Assembly (NCBI RefSeq): GCF_035917455.1
Contig: NZ_CP109078.1
Coordinates: 5,564,001 to 5,628,000 of the forward strand
DNA length: 64,000 nucleotides
Direction of reading: 5' to 3'
Source of the DNA: Micromonospora sp. NBC_01796
GTDB lineage: Bacteria > Actinomycetota > Actinomycetes > Mycobacteriales > Micromonosporaceae
Both the position numbers and the translations under genes were made by a program. Numbering within the stretch: the first letter of the stretch is position 1; each line of letters begins with the position of its first letter. Positions 34,912 to 44,168 of this stretch are shown here, in pieces. The notes under the pieces are model-generated. The model ran no database searches, was not told where the DNA came from, and saw only the letters and a list, made by a program, of their open reading frames with translations.

Positions 34912-37829
34912 TGAGCGACAGCACCGACACGACGGATCGTCCGATCCTGCCGTACCCGCGTTACTGCCCCGACCGCCACGGCGGGTTCGCCGCGGTGGAC
35001 TTCGGCACCACCAACTCGACCGTCACCCTCTACGATCCCAGCCGCCCCCGGCCGTCGCTGCCGTTGCCGGTCGACCAGCGGGCGGCCCTGCGTCGGCAGA
35101 CGGCCGACCTGTTGCGCCGTGAACCCCGTGCCGAGGAGCTCACCGAGCCCCGGCAGGCGCAGTGCCGGGCGGAGTGGTCGGTGCTGCGTACCCGGATCGC
35201 GGCCGACCTGGCCCAGGTGGACCCGCAGGCGCTGGCCGACCTGGTCGCCGTCGACGAGTCGACGAACGGGCCGCTGCTCTACGACGTGCTGCTCGCCCTG
35301 GACAACGCCCAGATCGGGTGTACGCCCCAACTCGGCGCCTGGCTCGCCGCCCGGCTGCACCACTGCTACGACACCGCGTTCAGCACCCCCGCGTTGGCGC
35401 ACCACTCGCTCTACCCGGTACGCCTGGACAGCGCGACGGAACTCGACGAGGTGTCGAGCCGGCTGGACGTCACCGACATCGACCCGTACCTGCGCGTACG
35501 GCTGGGGATCCCGCTCGCGCACGGCGCCTCGTACGGAACCGTGCTCGGTCTCAAGCACCACCTCAACGATCCCGACTACGCGTTGCCGCTGCGCGACGAT
35601 CCGCGCCGGGTCGGTTTCGACGCGTTGCTCGGCGCGGCGGTCGGGTTCCTCCTCCAGGAGACCGACCGGTTCACCGGGGCGAACCCGGACCGGCTCGACG
35701 GGGCACCGGTCGACCACGTGGTGGCGACCTACCCGACGATGGCTCCGCCGTCGGCTCGACGCCGCCTGGACGAGGTGATCGGTTCCGTACTCGGCGTCGG
35801 CGACGTCGACCTCAGCTACGACGAGGCGATCTCGGCGGCGCTGTTCTTCCTGATGCGCGACCTCGGCACCGACTACGAACTGGGCATCGAGGCGCTCCGG
35901 GCGCGCTTCCGGCCGGTGCCGGGGGAGGAACGGCACTGGACCGAGAACATGCTCGTCATCGACATCGGCGGTGGCACCACCGACATCGCCCTGGTCACGG
36001 TCCACCTGCACGACGGGACCCCGGAACTGCCCGACGTCGAGCCCGGCACCGCCGGGCGGTACTACAGGGTGGTCCCGCAACTGCGCGGCACCAGTGGTCG
36101 GAACCGGCGCGGCGGCGACTTCCTCACCCTCCAGGTCTTCCACTGGCTGAAGGCGGTCATCGCCGACCACCTGCTGACCATCGCCTGGCCCGAGCAGACC
36201 GGGTTCGGCGAGAGCCGGGAGTCGTGGCGGCAGTGGCAGGACGGGGTGACCGCGAACCTGGAACGGTCCTACCAGGACGACAACGGCCGGTACGTTCCGG
36301 GCAGCCTGGTCGAGCGGACCCTGGAGGCGCTGCGCCGGGACACCGACGTGCCGGACAGCGACGCGGCGCAGCGGGTCCGGGACAACGTCGAACGGGTGGT
36401 CGGCACCCGGTTCGACCCGCACCGGATCGGACCCGGCTCGAACCAGGTCCGCGAGCAGACCTTCTGGGCGATCTGGCGGCGGGCCGAGGAGGCGAAGAAG
36501 CAGATCGCCCCGGGTACGCCGTACCGGCTCGCCACCGATCACGTGCAGGACATCGTACGGACGCTCGACAGCGTCCCCACCGACCAGCCGACGGAGATCG
36601 GCCAGGGCCCGGTGGAACTCGGGTACGGGTCGTTCACCGGCGCCGCCACGCCGATGCTGGTCGAGATCAGCAAGCTCGCGGCGGGGCTTGCCGCGAGCCG
36701 GCTCGACGCCACCGAGCGGTTGGACCGGATCATCCTCACCGGCAAGGCCAGCCAACTCGCCCTCGCGGCCGAGGTGGTCGCCCGGGAGTTCGCCGCCCGC
36801 CGTCCGCGTGGCGAGCCGGCCGTCGAGGTTGTCGTCGAGCGGACGTACCCGAAGAACGCCGCCTCGATCGGTGCGGCCTGGGCCGCGTCGATCAGCTCGC
36901 TGGGTGCCCCGGACGCGGACATCGAACTGCTCCGGCAGGGCGTGACCGAGGTTGCCGTGGAGGTCGACAACCTGCTCCTGGAGCTGCCCTGCGCGCTGGC
37001 GGTACGCAGCCGGGCCGACCGGAACCGGGTGGTGCTGCCGGCCGGGACACCGTTCGAGGAGTTCGCCGACGGCCGGCTGCGGGCCTTCGCCCGGCTCGGT
37101 GTCCTCGGTGACCGGTGTGTGATCGAGCGTCAGGTCGACGGGGGCCATCCGCTGCCCTGGGGTTCGTTCCAGTGGCGGGACCTCGACGCCCGGATCCGGG
37201 CCGAGGATCCGGGACTGTCCCTGGACCGCAAGCTCTGGCCGGCCAGGATCAGTGCCGGGATCGAGGTCGACGGCAGCCTGAGCCTGGAGTTGCTGCTCTG
37301 GCAGGGCAGCCGGCCGTACCTGCGGATCGACGAGTCACAGGCGGCGGTGCAGGTGCCGGCGGGGCCGTCCGGCGCACCGGCGGACGTGTTGCGGCTGGCC
37401 GACCGGATCCTGGTCGAACCGCCCGACGGGCAGCCGCCCCGACCGGCTTTCGGAAGCGGCACCGGCAACCGGGCCTTCACCCGCGAGACCTTCGTCGACG
37501 AGTTGGGCGAGAGCCGGCCGGGCGTACTCGGACACCTTCCCCTGCCGCCCCCCGACGACTCCGGGGGCTGGACCTTCCTGCTCCGTACGGACGACGGCGG
37601 TGAGCGGCCGATCGGGACGCTCGACGCGGCGTTCGACACCGAGGCGACGTACGTGGTCAGCCTGGACGCCCGTGGGGCGGTCCGGGTGCACGCGGGCGCA
37701 CCGCCACTGTGGACCACCTCGACCGTCCTGGACATCGAACACGAGCGCGGCCTGGTCTTCCGGCTGCCGCTGGGCACCCCGCAGTCCGACTTCGACGACC
37801 ATGACAGCCCTTTTGACGGGACACACTGA
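34911..37829 (+). CDS. Hsp70/actin-fold ATPase (SrfB-like), operon gene 2
   Basis: A 972-residue protein with the three nucleotide-binding signatures of the Hsp70/actin superfamily: phosphate-1 AVDFGTTNSTVTLY (from residue 28), phosphate-2 MLVIDIGGGTTDIALV (from residue 347) and an adenosine motif IILTGKASQLALAA (from about 607). The ATPase domain is much enlarged by an insert of over 300 residues between phosphate-1 and phosphate-2. The last 250 residues are beta-rich and end in acidic FDDHDSPFDGTH. It is far larger than DnaK and lacks its substrate-binding domain. ATG 34911 and the stop at 37829 both overlap neighbours by one base. A chaperone-like or filament role is inferred; SrfB relatedness needs a profile search. 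Confidence 0.85.
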   Translation: MSDSTDTTDRPILPYPRYCPDRHGGFAAVDFGTTNSTVTLYDPSRPRPSLPLPVDQRAALRRQTADLLRREPRAEELTEPRQAQCRAEWSVLRTRIAADLAQVDPQALADLVAVDESTNGPLLYDVLLALDNAQIGCTPQLGAWLAARLHHCYDTAFSTPALAHHSLYPVRLDSATELDEVSSRLDVTDIDPYLRVRLGIPLAHGASYGTVLGLKHHLNDPDYALPLRDDPRRVGFDALLGAAVGFLLQETDRFTGANPDRLDGAPVDHVVATYPTMAPPSARRRLDEVIGSVLGVGDVDLSYDEAISAALFFLMRDLGTDYELGIEALRARFRPVPGEERHWTENMLVIDIGGGTTDIALVTVHLHDGTPELPDVEPGTAGRYYRVVPQLRGTSGRNRRGGDFLTLQVFHWLKAVIADHLLTIAWPEQTGFGESRESWRQWQDGVTANLERSYQDDNGRYVPGSLVERTLEALRRDTDVPDSDAAQRVRDNVERVVGTRFDPHRIGPGSNQVREQTFWAIWRRAEEAKKQIAPGTPYRLATDHVQDIVRTLDSVPTDQPTEIGQGPVELGYGSFTGAATPMLVEISKLAAGLAASRLDATERLDRIILTGKASQLALAAEVVAREFAARRPRGEPAVEVVVERTYPKNAASIGAAWAASISSLGAPDADIELLRQGVTEVAVEVDNLLLELPCALAVRSRADRNRVVLPAGTPFEEFADGRLRAFARLGVLGDRCVIERQVDGGHPLPWGSFQWRDLDARIRAEDPGLSLDRKLWPARISAGIEVDGSLSLELLLWQGSRPYLRIDESQAAVQVPAGPSGAPADVLRLADRILVEPPDGQPPRPAFGSGTGNRAFTRETFVDELGESRPGVLGHLPLPPPDDSGGWTFLLRTDDGGERPIGTLDAAFDTEATYVVSLDARGAVRVHAGAPPLWTTSTVLDIEHERGLVFRLPLGTPQSDFDDHDSPFDGTH

Positions 37830-39382
37830 TGGACAACCAGACCGAGTCCACCCGGCACGGCTTCGAGGACCTGCTCGGCGAGGTGCTCCGGGACGCCGGC
37901 CCGGCGGCGGACGCACTCCGTGCCCACCTGCCCCGGGTCGCCGGTGCCGTCTACGCCGCGATGCTGACCGAACGGATCGAACGCCTCGCCGCCGCCGGCA
38001 ACCTCGACGACCCGGCCGATCGCGCCGATCCGTGGCGTCGGATCCATGAACTGGGCGCCCGGCTCTGGCAGTTCACCGAGCCGGCTGCCGTAGAGTCGGC
38101 CCCCGCGAAGCCGGCCGCCGTCGAGTCGGATGCCTTCGAGTCCGGCGATGCGGTGACGGACGTTTTCGAGTCCGGCGATGCCGTGACGGACGCCGTTGAG
38201 CCCGGCGATGCCGTGGTGGACGCCTTCGAGCCGGACGTCTTCGATCAGGACGCTGCTGGGTCGGGTGCCGCCGGGCCGGCGGCTGCTGGGCGGCCGGGTG
38301 CTGCCGGGCCGGGTGGGATGGATCGGCGGGGGACGCCGGACCCTACCGGCGGGACGGCGTCGGTGGGGACCCCGGTTCGTACCGAGCGGGTGACGGCCGG
38401 GACCGAGGCGTACGACCGGACCGGAGGAACCCGGCAGGAGGTCGGGCTGGCTCTGATCGCGGGGCAGGTCGAGGAGGTCCTGGCCAGATTCGTCGCCGAC
38501 GACCGGGTACGGGTGTGGCTCGGCAACACCCCGGCTCCCGGTGGCACCCTGGCCGCCCGTTGGCGCAGTTTCCATCTCGGCCTGCTGCGGCTACCGGCGT
38601 CCGTCGCCCGGGAGTGGGCCGACGATGCGGCCCGGGTGGTGCCGAGGATCTGGTACGTCGCGGACGAGCGGTGGACCATGCTCCAGCACGTCTACCTGCA
38701 CCGGGTGATCATCCCCGGCTGGGGTGGCGAGCCGGGGGTGTGCCTGGACCCGCAGGGCGGCGTCTCGCCGGGGGTCCTCGCCGCGTCCGGCTCCGCCTTC
38801 GAGGAACACTTCCGGGTCACCTCGTACGCCACCCAGGTCGAGTGGCTGGTGGCCAACGACCTCACCGCCCTGCACGTACGCGACGCCAAGCTGGAGCCGC
38901 TGCGTGACAAGGAGGAACAGCGGCGGTACCGCAAGCGGCTCCACGACGCCCTCCAGTCGTACGCCGGGCAACCGAACACCTCCACCGGGAACGGTGACCC
39001 GGCACAGCGGCTGATCCGCGCGGCCGGGCTCGCCGAGGTGCTGCGTTCGGTGGTGCACCAGCCACTCGTCGCGCCGGACAGCTGGTGGGGGAGCTTCCGC
39101 AGGGAGGTGTCCGGCCTGGTCGACGACACCGTCCAGCAGCTCGATCGGCAGTTCGGCCGGGAGCCCGAGCGGCAGTTCGACCAGCGATTCGAGGCCACGC
39201 ACCTCAAGGGGTGGTACCGCGACCTGATCCAGCAGCAGCACACCGAGCGGACTCTGGACGTACGCCTGCCGGCGCCCCCCACGGCCAGGACCGGCGAGGT
39301 GCTCGACTGCCTGCGCCCCCGCCTGGTCCTCGGTGAGACCGGGACCAGACCGGGCGTGGTCATGTACGCCGACGAGGCATGA
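37829..39382 (+). CDS. protein of unknown function with repeat linker, operon gene 3
   Basis: A 517-residue soluble protein not recognised. The N-terminal 90 residues are helical. An acidic, low-complexity linker (about 95-190) contains three near-identical 10-residue units of the FESGDAVTDV type and then a Gly/Ala/Pro-rich stretch. The C-terminal domain (about 200-517) is rich in Trp, including WRSFHLGLLRLP, RIWYVADERWTMLQHVYLHRV and WWGSFRREVSGLVDDTVQQL. No signal peptide or membrane helix. It is coupled to the Hsp70-like gene by a one-base overlap (TGATG). It is probably an adaptor between the ATPase and the membrane or tubulin components (inference from linkage). Confidence 0.75.
   Translation: MDNQTESTRHGFEDLLGEVLRDAGPAADALRAHLPRVAGAVYAAMLTERIERLAAAGNLDDPADRADPWRRIHELGARLWQFTEPAAVESAPAKPAAVESDAFESGDAVTDVFESGDAVTDAVEPGDAVVDAFEPDVFDQDAAGSGAAGPAAAGRPGAAGPGGMDRRGTPDPTGGTASVGTPVRTERVTAGTEAYDRTGGTRQEVGLALIAGQVEEVLARFVADDRVRVWLGNTPAPGGTLAARWRSFHLGLLRLPASVAREWADDAARVVPRIWYVADERWTMLQHVYLHRVIIPGWGGEPGVCLDPQGGVSPGVLAASGSAFEEHFRVTSYATQVEWLVANDLTALHVRDAKLEPLRDKEEQRRYRKRLHDALQSYAGQPNTSTGNGDPAQRLIRAAGLAEVLRSVVHQPLVAPDSWWGSFRREVSGLVDDTVQQLDRQFGREPERQFDQRFEATHLKGWYRDLIQQQHTERTLDVRLPAPPTARTGEVLDCLRPRLVLGETGTRPGVVMYADEA
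38135..38236 (+). repeat. 30-base in-frame tandem repeat
   Basis: Three copies of a 30-base unit (38135-38224) encode FESGDAVTDV, FESGDAVTDA and VEPGDAVVDA, followed by a partial fourth copy. The first two copies are nearly identical in DNA, suggesting recent slippage and length variation between strains. Confidence 0.85.
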
Positions 39383-39395
39383 GGGGGATGACGAG

Positions 39396-40931
39396 ATGAC
39401 ACACCTCGACCGGGCGTACCGGAAGCTGTTGCCGCTGTTCGCGGCGACGCTGGCGGTCGCCGTCAACGTGCTGTCCGTACCGGCGGCACCGGCCGTTCCG
39501 GCACGGTTCGCGCCCGCCCAGGCCGGTCTGGCCGAGGTGCTGCGCGACCTCCGGGTCGACCGGCTGCCGGCGGACTACGTCGTGCTGGTCGACGTCTCCT
39601 CCTCCATGCAGGACGGCGCCGACCTCTACCGGGCGGCCAAGGACGCGTTGCGCCCGTTGCTCGCCGAACTCGACCCGGTCGACCGGCTGCACCTGTTCGC
39701 CTTCGCCAACCGTCCCGACCCGAAGTTCAGCGGGGCGGTCGGCGGTGTCGGCGCCGGGGCGCTCGACCGGATGCCGGGTACGGCGGACGGCACCGCCACC
39801 GACATCGGCGCGGCCATCGAAGCGGCGCTCGACATCGTCGAGGAGGCCGGCAACACCGATCCCGCGACCGTGATCCTGCTGACCGACGGCCGACACGATC
39901 CGCCGGTCAACTCCCGGTACGCCGGCAACGCGTCTCCGGCCTTCGCCCGGCTCACCGAGCGGGCCCGCAGGGTCGAGCAGCGACGCAACGTCCGCGCGTA
40001 CGGCGTACCGCTCGCCGGTCGGACCGACGTGCAGCTCCTCGATGAGGTCTTCGAGAACACGATCCTGATGGACCTGCCACCGGACCAGGTCGGCAGCTAT
40101 CTCGACCGGATCCGGGGCCGGGTGGCGGTACAGAAGGCGGCCGCGTACGTGGCCCGGGACCAGCTCACCGCCACCGCCGCGCTGCCGCCGGGCGGGCTCA
40201 CCGTCGGCGCCGAGCCGGTCGAGATCGTCGCCCGGTTCCGCAGCTCCGCGACCCGGGTCCCGATCACGGTCGGCGACCTGCGGGTCGAGATCGACGGCGT
40301 CGAGCTGCGTGCGGTGCCGGAACGGCCCGAGGTGCTGCTCACCCCCGCCGAGCCGGAGCAGGAGGTACGGATCCGGGTGGAGCCGGTGACGACCACCGAA
40401 CGCCGGATCGGCGGTGAGCGTACGCGCGACGGCGAACTCCGGGTGACCGGGACGGTCGACTCGCCGTGGCGCGACGTCATCACCCGCGATCTCGAACTGG
40501 CGTTCACCCCGGCCCCGGCGAGCGCGACGGCTCCGGCCCGGCACACCACCACCGGCTTCCCGATCTGGCTCCTGGTGCTGGTGCTCGTGCTTCTTGTGAT
40601 CGCCGTCGGGCTGGCCTTCTACCTGCCGGCGCGGCGGTGGAAGGCGATGGGCAGCGGCTCGCTGTCGATCAGCGAGCCCGAGCAGAAGGGTCCCTACCGC
40701 CAACCGCTCAGCGGTCGGACGGTCCGGTTCCCGAGCCCGCTGGTCAGGCGCGGCGGGCTGTCGGGCAGCGGCACCGTACGCGCCCGCCGCCTGCGCCGCG
40801 AGACCGGTTCGGGCCGGGAACTCGTGCTGTACGTCGACTACCGACGGGACGGGAAGCGGCACCGGGTGACCTGCCGGCCCCGGCAGACCGAGTCACTGCG
40901 CGACGGCACCACGTTCACCTACCAACCATGA
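39396..40931 (+). CDS. membrane-anchored von Willebrand A protein, operon gene 4
   Basis: A 511-residue protein: N-terminal signal or anchor (LLPLFAATLAVAVNVLSVPAAPA), an extracytoplasmic vWA domain with an intact MIDAS (D66-x-S68-x-S70 in LVDVSSSM, Thr in GTATDIGAAIE, Asp in LLTDGRHD), a beta domain, a transmembrane helix near residues 388-410 (IWLLVLVLVLLVIAVGLAFYL) and a basic cytoplasmic tail of about 100 residues. It is thus the component able to link the outside to the cytoplasmic ATPase and tubulin proteins. ATG 39396 has GGGGGA six bases upstream; a 13-base gap separates it from gene 3. Ligand unknown. Confidence 0.85.
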   Translation: MTHLDRAYRKLLPLFAATLAVAVNVLSVPAAPAVPARFAPAQAGLAEVLRDLRVDRLPADYVVLVDVSSSMQDGADLYRAAKDALRPLLAELDPVDRLHLFAFANRPDPKFSGAVGGVGAGALDRMPGTADGTATDIGAAIEAALDIVEEAGNTDPATVILLTDGRHDPPVNSRYAGNASPAFARLTERARRVEQRRNVRAYGVPLAGRTDVQLLDEVFENTILMDLPPDQVGSYLDRIRGRVAVQKAAAYVARDQLTATAALPPGGLTVGAEPVEIVARFRSSATRVPITVGDLRVEIDGVELRAVPERPEVLLTPAEPEQEVRIRVEPVTTTERRIGGERTRDGELRVTGTVDSPWRDVITRDLELAFTPAPASATAPARHTTTGFPIWLLVLVLVLLVIAVGLAFYLPARRWKAMGSGSLSISEPEQKGPYRQPLSGRTVRFPSPLVRRGGLSGSGTVRARRLRRETGSGRELVLYVDYRRDGKRHRVTCRPRQTESLRDGTTFTYQP

Positions 40932-40968
40932 CGACCCGGGCCCTAGGACGGCGGACAGGAGGTTCATC

Positions 40969-43900
40969 GTGCTTCCCGCACTGGTGATCGGACTCGGCGG
41001 CACCGGAAGCGATGCCGTGGCACATCTGAAGCACCGTCTCGCGATCGAGCAGCGGTGGCGGGACCTCCAGCAGGACCCGGCGGCCGTCGAGCGGAGCAAC
41101 GGCAACCGCTACGACTGGCCGGTGCTGCTGCGCGCGGTCGACGTGGACCGCAAGAACCGTCCCAACGTGGACGGGCTCACGCTGGACGTGGACGTCGAGG
41201 ATCTCTACCTCAACAGCGCCGTCGGCGGGATGATCGACAAGATCCGGCAGGGCCCCGAGGTCGCGGAGGAGTTCTACCCGACCGTCGCCCCGTGGTTCGG
41301 CCCCCGCGACGCGGAGCAGATCCGGGAGGACGAGGCGCTCGCCTTCATGGTCGAGGGCGCGGGACAGATCAGGTCCTTCGGCCGGATGTCGTTCTTCGCC
41401 GACGTACTCGGTGCGACACCGGCGATGCGCCGGATCGAGCACGCGTTGGACCAGCTCACCCGGACCGACGCCGACACCACGCCGAACATCTACGTGGTCA
41501 GCTCGACCGCGGGCGGCACCGGTTCCGGGATCCTCCTCGACGTGTTGGCGTACCTGCAACAGATGCGTCTGGTGCAGGGCGGTGGCTTCTCGGTGACGCT
41601 GTTCTGCGTACTGTCCGGTGCGTTCGGGCGGACGCTCGAGGGGCCGCAGCGGATCAGGAGCGAGGCCAACGGGTACGCGCTGCTGCGCGAGCTGGACCGG
41701 GTGATGAACGTCGAGCGGAACAATCCGGCCGAGTTCCGCTGGGCGCCCCGGCACAGCCACGAGATGACCGCCGCGCCGGTGCAGTACACGTACCTCGTGG
41801 ACGGGCGGCGCGGCCGGTCCGCCCCGCGTCGACTGGAGGGCTTCGACGCGGCTACGGTCTGCCCGGTCGCCGTTGCCGACGCGATCTACGCACACCTGCT
41901 GCCGACCGTCGGGACCGCGTTCAGCAGCTACCGGGTGAACGCGCGTCCGTACACCCGCAACAGCACCGACATCTACTCCACCTTCGGCGCCTACCTGGTG
42001 GAGTACCACTGGGAGTCGGTGCTGCGGGGCTTCGTCAGCCGGGCCGGGGTGGACGTACTCGCGCAGTTGCCGGACCGGGTGACCGACCTCGGTGCCGAGG
42101 TGGGCAAGTTCCTCACCGGCACCGATCCGGAGGCCGACGGGGCGCAACCGCCGCCGGTGTTCAAGGACCTGGACAGTGAGGCGGCCCGGGAGGGGCTGCT
42201 CTCGCCGACGTCCGGCTGGCTGCTCGCCGCGGGCAGGAACACCGAGCTGCCGGACCCGCCGAGCCTGTTCGCCCCGTTCGAGGACATCACCCAGTTCCGT
42301 ACGGACCACCGTGGTCAGTTCGTGATCGACCAGACCAGGGCGAGGATCCGTGCCTTCTGGGGCGAGAGCGGGGTGCGGTTGGCGCCGAACAACGAGCATC
42401 AGTGGTACCCGGTCGCCGAGGATCACGAGCGGGAGATCCGGCGCCAGTGGGAGGTGGCGCTGCGGCTCGTGGTGGCGCAGGTGATGTCCCGCCGGGACGG
42501 CGGGCCGCTGGCCGGGCTGGCCTTCGTCGACCTGGTCACCCAGCGTCTGGAACTGTTCGGCCAGCGGGCCGAGTTGTGCCACCGGGCGGATCCGGCTCGC
42601 GCCCGGGCCGCGCTGGACCAGGCCGAGGAGCGGGTACGTGAGGACAAGGGTCTGCGTCGGGGCAAGCATCAGCTCAACTACCTGGGCGCGGAGCGGAACC
42701 TGTTGCTCGCCCTGATCCAGGAGGACTGCTACGACCGGACCCAGCGGACCCTGAAGCGGCTCGCCCAGGTCGCGGCCGAGGTCCGTACGGAGGTCGAGGC
42801 GTGGCGGTTGGCGGTCAAGGAGGCCAACCGGCAGCTCGTCGGTGCGGTCGAGGCGGTCGACAAGGAGCGCCGTGCGGCCGAGGGGTTCCCGTTGCGGCGG
42901 ATCGTGCCCCGGGTCGGCGACCGCGACACCGAGGAGTGGCTGTACACCCACTACGCGGGTGTGCCCGACCCGGAGCGCGGCCGGTCCGGACTGGCTCCGG
43001 TCGCGGAGGCGCTGCGCTGGCGGGTGTCGACCGAGGGCGGCCGGCCGGTGCTGGCCCTGCGGGGCGGCACCCGGGTCGCCGGTCCGGGTCTCGTGGACGC
43101 GCTGGTCGACGGTCTCCGTAGCCGGGCCCGGCCGGTTTTCGCCCCGCTGCGGGAGCGGTCGGTGTTCGAGATCCTGGAGCACTCGGGGGAGTCCGGTGAG
43201 GCGCTCGGCCGGGAGCTGCTCGACGGTAGCGACTGGTTGGTCAGCTACGACGACGAGGAGCACCGCCGGCTGGTCAACCTCGACCAGGACGACGACGGCG
43301 AGGCGCAGCAGCAGGTGTACGCCTTCGCCGCGCTGCCGGCGAGCGGGGCGCCGGGCGCCGCGCTGAGCCGGAGCCTGTGGACCTTCCTCGGCGAGCAGCG
43401 GGTGGATCTCAACGACATCGTGCCGTCGAACGAGTCCGAGGAGCGTCCCGCGACCGACAAGATCATGCTTTTCGCGTCCCGGCACTCGCTGCGTCTGGGT
43501 GCCTTCGCCGGCTTCTCCGACCTGCGTCGGTCCTACCACCAGCGGCGCGGCGGCTACCCCTCGCCGCACGTCCTGGCGGAGGAGAAGACCGCGGCGGCGT
43601 TGGAGGCGAAGGCGGATGAGCTGTACGGGGAGGGGGTGATCCGGGAAAAGTTCGGCCCGCTGACCGGTCGGGCGCTGCTGTTGTGCCGCAAAGCCGATCT
43701 GCTCCGGGCGACCGCGATCGCGCTGGCCAACGAACGGCTCGTGCCGACGTACCATCCGCACCACCCGGACCAGGTGACGGGCTGGTCGGTGCGGTCGTAC
43801 CGGGGTGGGCCGGACCAGGAACTCGGCGACAAGGCCAACCTGGGGCAGGTGCTGCGCGATCTGACGCTGTCCGGTACGAAACTGGCGTCGACCCGGATCG

Positions 43901-44067
43901 GCGCGGTGCGCTCGGCTGCGCAGGAGGTGATCGACGACGGCCAGGACTGGGAGTACGGCACCCGGCGCTTCTACGGGCTGCCGCCGGCCTACCCGCTGGA
44001 GCCCGGTCTGTGGCAGATGTTGACCGTCGCCGCCTACCTGCGCATCGACGAGCAGCGGCGTCGTTGA
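40969..44067 (+). CDS. tubulin-like protein (Tubulin_2), operon gene 5
   Basis: A 1032-residue protein of the bacterial Tubulin_2 class. The N-terminus has a Rossmann start ALVIGLGGTGSDAVAHLKHRL, and near residue 180 the tubulin/FtsZ signature loop appears as STAGGTGSGILLDVLAYLQQM. The long remainder (over 700 residues) is mainly helical and specific to this class, far longer than FtsZ (about 400 residues). GTG 40969 has AGGAGG seven bases upstream; 37 bases separate it from the vWA gene. It is the last gene before a perfect terminator. GTP binding and polymerisation are expected from the family fold but unproven. Confidence 0.85.
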   Translation: MLPALVIGLGGTGSDAVAHLKHRLAIEQRWRDLQQDPAAVERSNGNRYDWPVLLRAVDVDRKNRPNVDGLTLDVDVEDLYLNSAVGGMIDKIRQGPEVAEEFYPTVAPWFGPRDAEQIREDEALAFMVEGAGQIRSFGRMSFFADVLGATPAMRRIEHALDQLTRTDADTTPNIYVVSSTAGGTGSGILLDVLAYLQQMRLVQGGGFSVTLFCVLSGAFGRTLEGPQRIRSEANGYALLRELDRVMNVERNNPAEFRWAPRHSHEMTAAPVQYTYLVDGRRGRSAPRRLEGFDAATVCPVAVADAIYAHLLPTVGTAFSSYRVNARPYTRNSTDIYSTFGAYLVEYHWESVLRGFVSRAGVDVLAQLPDRVTDLGAEVGKFLTGTDPEADGAQPPPVFKDLDSEAAREGLLSPTSGWLLAAGRNTELPDPPSLFAPFEDITQFRTDHRGQFVIDQTRARIRAFWGESGVRLAPNNEHQWYPVAEDHEREIRRQWEVALRLVVAQVMSRRDGGPLAGLAFVDLVTQRLELFGQRAELCHRADPARARAALDQAEERVREDKGLRRGKHQLNYLGAERNLLLALIQEDCYDRTQRTLKRLAQVAAEVRTEVEAWRLAVKEANRQLVGAVEAVDKERRAAEGFPLRRIVPRVGDRDTEEWLYTHYAGVPDPERGRSGLAPVAEALRWRVSTEGGRPVLALRGGTRVAGPGLVDALVDGLRSRARPVFAPLRERSVFEILEHSGESGEALGRELLDGSDWLVSYDDEEHRRLVNLDQDDDGEAQQQVYAFAALPASGAPGAALSRSLWTFLGEQRVDLNDIVPSNESEERPATDKIMLFASRHSLRLGAFAGFSDLRRSYHQRRGGYPSPHVLAEEKTAAALEAKADELYGEGVIREKFGPLTGRALLLCRKADLLRATAIALANERLVPTYHPHHPDQVTGWSVRSYRGGPDQELGDKANLGQVLRDLTLSGTKLASTRIGAVRSAAQEVIDDGQDWEYGTRRFYGLPPAYPLEPGLWQMLTVAAYLRIDEQRRR

Positions 44068-44081
44068 GCGGTCCGGTACGA

Positions 44082-44117
44082 AGCGGAGGGCCGACTGTTC
44101 GGTCGGCCCTCCGCTTT
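44082..44117 (+). terminator. terminator closing the five-gene operon
   Basis: Perfect 14-bp stem, AGCGGAGGGCCGAC at 44082-44095 with its complement at 44102-44115, loop TGTTCG, followed by TTT. It is 15 bases after the tubulin-like stop and can also serve the convergent snapalysin gene. Confidence 0.9.
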
Positions 44118-44168
44118 CCTACCTTCGTCCGCCGCGGGGAGGGGCGGAGGACAGGGTGGGGACCGGGC

